The position numbers and the translations under genes are program-made. The notes under the pieces are model-generated. The model saw only the letters and a program-made list of their open reading frames with translations, was not told the DNA's origin and made no database searches. Below are positions 5,861 to 6,883 of a stretch of 6,883 nucleotides of DNA, one piece after another (position 1 is the stretch's first letter; every line of letters begins with the position of its first letter). Location of the stretch: assembly GCA_004556985.1 (NCBI GenBank), contig SFFC01000109.1:1-6883 (forward strand), given 5' to 3'. The DNA is from Clostridiales bacterium (GTDB lineage Bacteria > Bacillota > Clostridia > Christensenellales > Aristaeellaceae).

Positions 5861-5889
5861 TTGTGAGGATTTGGGGCGGTGTGCGTCTA
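5861..5889 (+). promoter_or_regulatory. Possible promoter of the divergent secreted-protein gene
   Basis: TTGTGA (5861-5866) and CGTCTA (5884-5889) are 17 bp apart upstream of the gene at 5922. CGTC-type -10 elements are common in ECF sigma promoters, but the expected AAC-type -35 is absent at the right distance. Shifted readings such as TCTAAT (5886-5891) with a 19-bp spacer are also possible. A tentative assignment. Confidence 0.25.
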
Positions 5890-5921
5890 ATTGATACAGG
5901 AGAACAAAAGGGGGAATGGGC

Positions 5922-6883
5922 ATGATCAGGAGAATGGCCTGTCTGGCGGCGCTGCTGCTGCTTGCGCTGGGCGTAGCGCGCGCGGAGACGATGGAGGCGC
6001 TCTCGGCGCAGGCGCAGACGCCCTGGCGGGAGACGATCGAGGCATGGGGACGGACGCTGACCTTTGACGTAGAAGCGCAGCTGCCGCAGGCGGAGCGGAT
6101 GGGGATATATGCCGTCTCGACGGTGGGGCTGGAGGCGAGGATGCCTGCGCCGCAGATGGAAACTGCGCCCAAGCGTCGGGGCATTGCGCTGCGCAGGAAG
6201 GAGACAGAGGTGTATCCCATCGGAGCGCTGCCGCAGGATTACGCGGCCTTCGGCAACCCGTATACCGCCGCGCAGGCGCTATGGGATGCGCAGACATGTC
6301 TGGAGCCGGTCTTTTCGCAGGCGGAGGGGACGCGCGCGCAGGCGGAGACGGTCAGCGGCTTTTCGCCGCTCTACCTCTACGACAAGAACACCGGCACCTG
6401 GCTGGAGACGGCTGCGCCGGGGGACGTCGGCGAATACCATATCGACTATGCGCTCTTCTTTGAGGAGGCGCCGCTCGTCTCTGTTCAGCCGTTTTACAGG
6501 GATTGGGAGGCCTGGCGGGCGGAGGGCGCGGACGCTGATTATCCGCCATGCTGGTCGGTCTTCGCCTCCATGCGCTCGGCGGAATCGTATACCGTGGTGG
6601 CTTCCCTGCCCTGCCGGGAGGAGACGCTTCGCGAAAGCGTCGATTTTGCGCCGCTTGAGCGGTCGTTTGACCTGCTGCGCGCCCTGGCGCAGGAGGGATA
6701 CCTGAGGCAGGTGCATGAGATGCGGCTCGTCTACGGCACGTTCCTCGCCGGGGCGGGGGAGGAGACGCGCGTTCTGCTCAAACCGGTTTGGGCCGTGCGC
6801 GCGGAGGCCTATCAGAGCCCGGAGCTTCAGGCGAGAGACGACTACGGCGAGCATTGGGAGATGGAGGAGACAATCCTCATCGA
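5922..6883 (+). CDS. Secreted protein of unknown function, 3' end beyond the window
   Basis: An open frame with no stop runs from 5922 to the window edge, giving at least 320 residues. The protein starts MIRRMACLAALLLLALGVAR, a signal peptide with a likely ARA cleavage site near residue 21; the cysteine at position 7 is not in a lipobox. The ATG at 5922 is preferred over 5916 because GGGGG (5910-5914) is 7 nt away from 5922 and only 1 nt from 5916. The mature part is soluble-looking, rich in Ala, Glu and aromatic residues, with WRETIEAWGRTLTFDVEAQL near its start (35-54) and two cysteines (210, 231) that might pair. The N-terminal stretch faintly recalls secreted DUF6034-type proteins of Bacillota, but I cannot confirm that. 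The opposite strand holds the sigma operon 145 bp away, so it could be a regulon member or ligand. Confidence 0.8.
   Translation, partial: MIRRMACLAALLLLALGVARAETMEALSAQAQTPWRETIEAWGRTLTFDVEAQLPQAERMGIYAVSTVGLEARMPAPQMETAPKRRGIALRRKETEVYPIGALPQDYAAFGNPYTAAQALWDAQTCLEPVFSQAEGTRAQAETVSGFSPLYLYDKNTGTWLETAAPGDVGEYHIDYALFFEEAPLVSVQPFYRDWEAWRAEGADADYPPCWSVFASMRSAESYTVVASLPCREETLRESVDFAPLERSFDLLRALAQEGYLRQVHEMRLVYGTFLAGAGEETRVLLKPVWAVRAEAYQSPELQARDDYGEHWEMEETILI

Noticed and set aside
5777..6220. N-terminal extension of the sigma factor frame
   Set aside because: It runs antisense through the exported-protein gene and the promoter; TATAAT and AAAGGAGG both support the start at 5776.

Overview
The window is GC-rich and densely coding, with G/C-heavy third codon positions and strong AGGAGG-type ribosome binding sites. 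It carries a YesN-type response regulator (receiver plus AraC HTH), a CPBP membrane protease, a small sigma factor with a membrane-anchored partner, and small secreted proteins. Together these fit a high-GC member of the Bacillota (Clostridia). That assignment is inference from gene content; there is no rRNA or other phylogenetic marker here.

Layout: (1) 89-562 (+) is a low-molecular-weight protein tyrosine phosphatase, closed by a GC-rich stem-loop at 601-635. (2) 765-3090 (+) is a probable transcription unit of three genes: an orphan response regulator, an isoprenylcysteine-methyltransferase-like (ICMT-like) membrane protein and a CPBP/CAAX-type intramembrane protease, closed by a stem-loop plus T-run at 3090-3133. 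(3) 3242-3853 (+) is a small secreted protein made of two homologous ~68-residue modules and an acidic tail encoded by a 9-bp minisatellite. (4) 5776-3962 (-) is a two-gene operon: a small sigma-70-family factor followed by a single-pass membrane protein that is probably its anti-sigma factor. It starts from a perfect TATAAT box and ends at a stem-loop (3874-3903) between the convergent genes. (5) 5922 to the right edge (+) is a secreted protein divergent from the sigma operon and cut off by the window edge. It has no stop codon inside the window.

How the parts may work together: the sigma factor, transmembrane partner and divergent exported protein look like an envelope-signal module, with the exported protein as plausible regulon member or ligand. 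In the regulator operon, homologues of the last two enzymes of eukaryotic CAAX processing (Rce1-like protease and Icmt-like methyltransferase) lie 42 nt apart, behind a regulator with no adjacent kinase. No CRISPR array, transposase, tRNA or rRNA was seen. The most notable items are the protease/methyltransferase pair, the duplicated secreted protein with its repeat-encoded tail, the sigma module, and two terminator-like stem-loops that share arms with compensatory base changes and similar right flanks.
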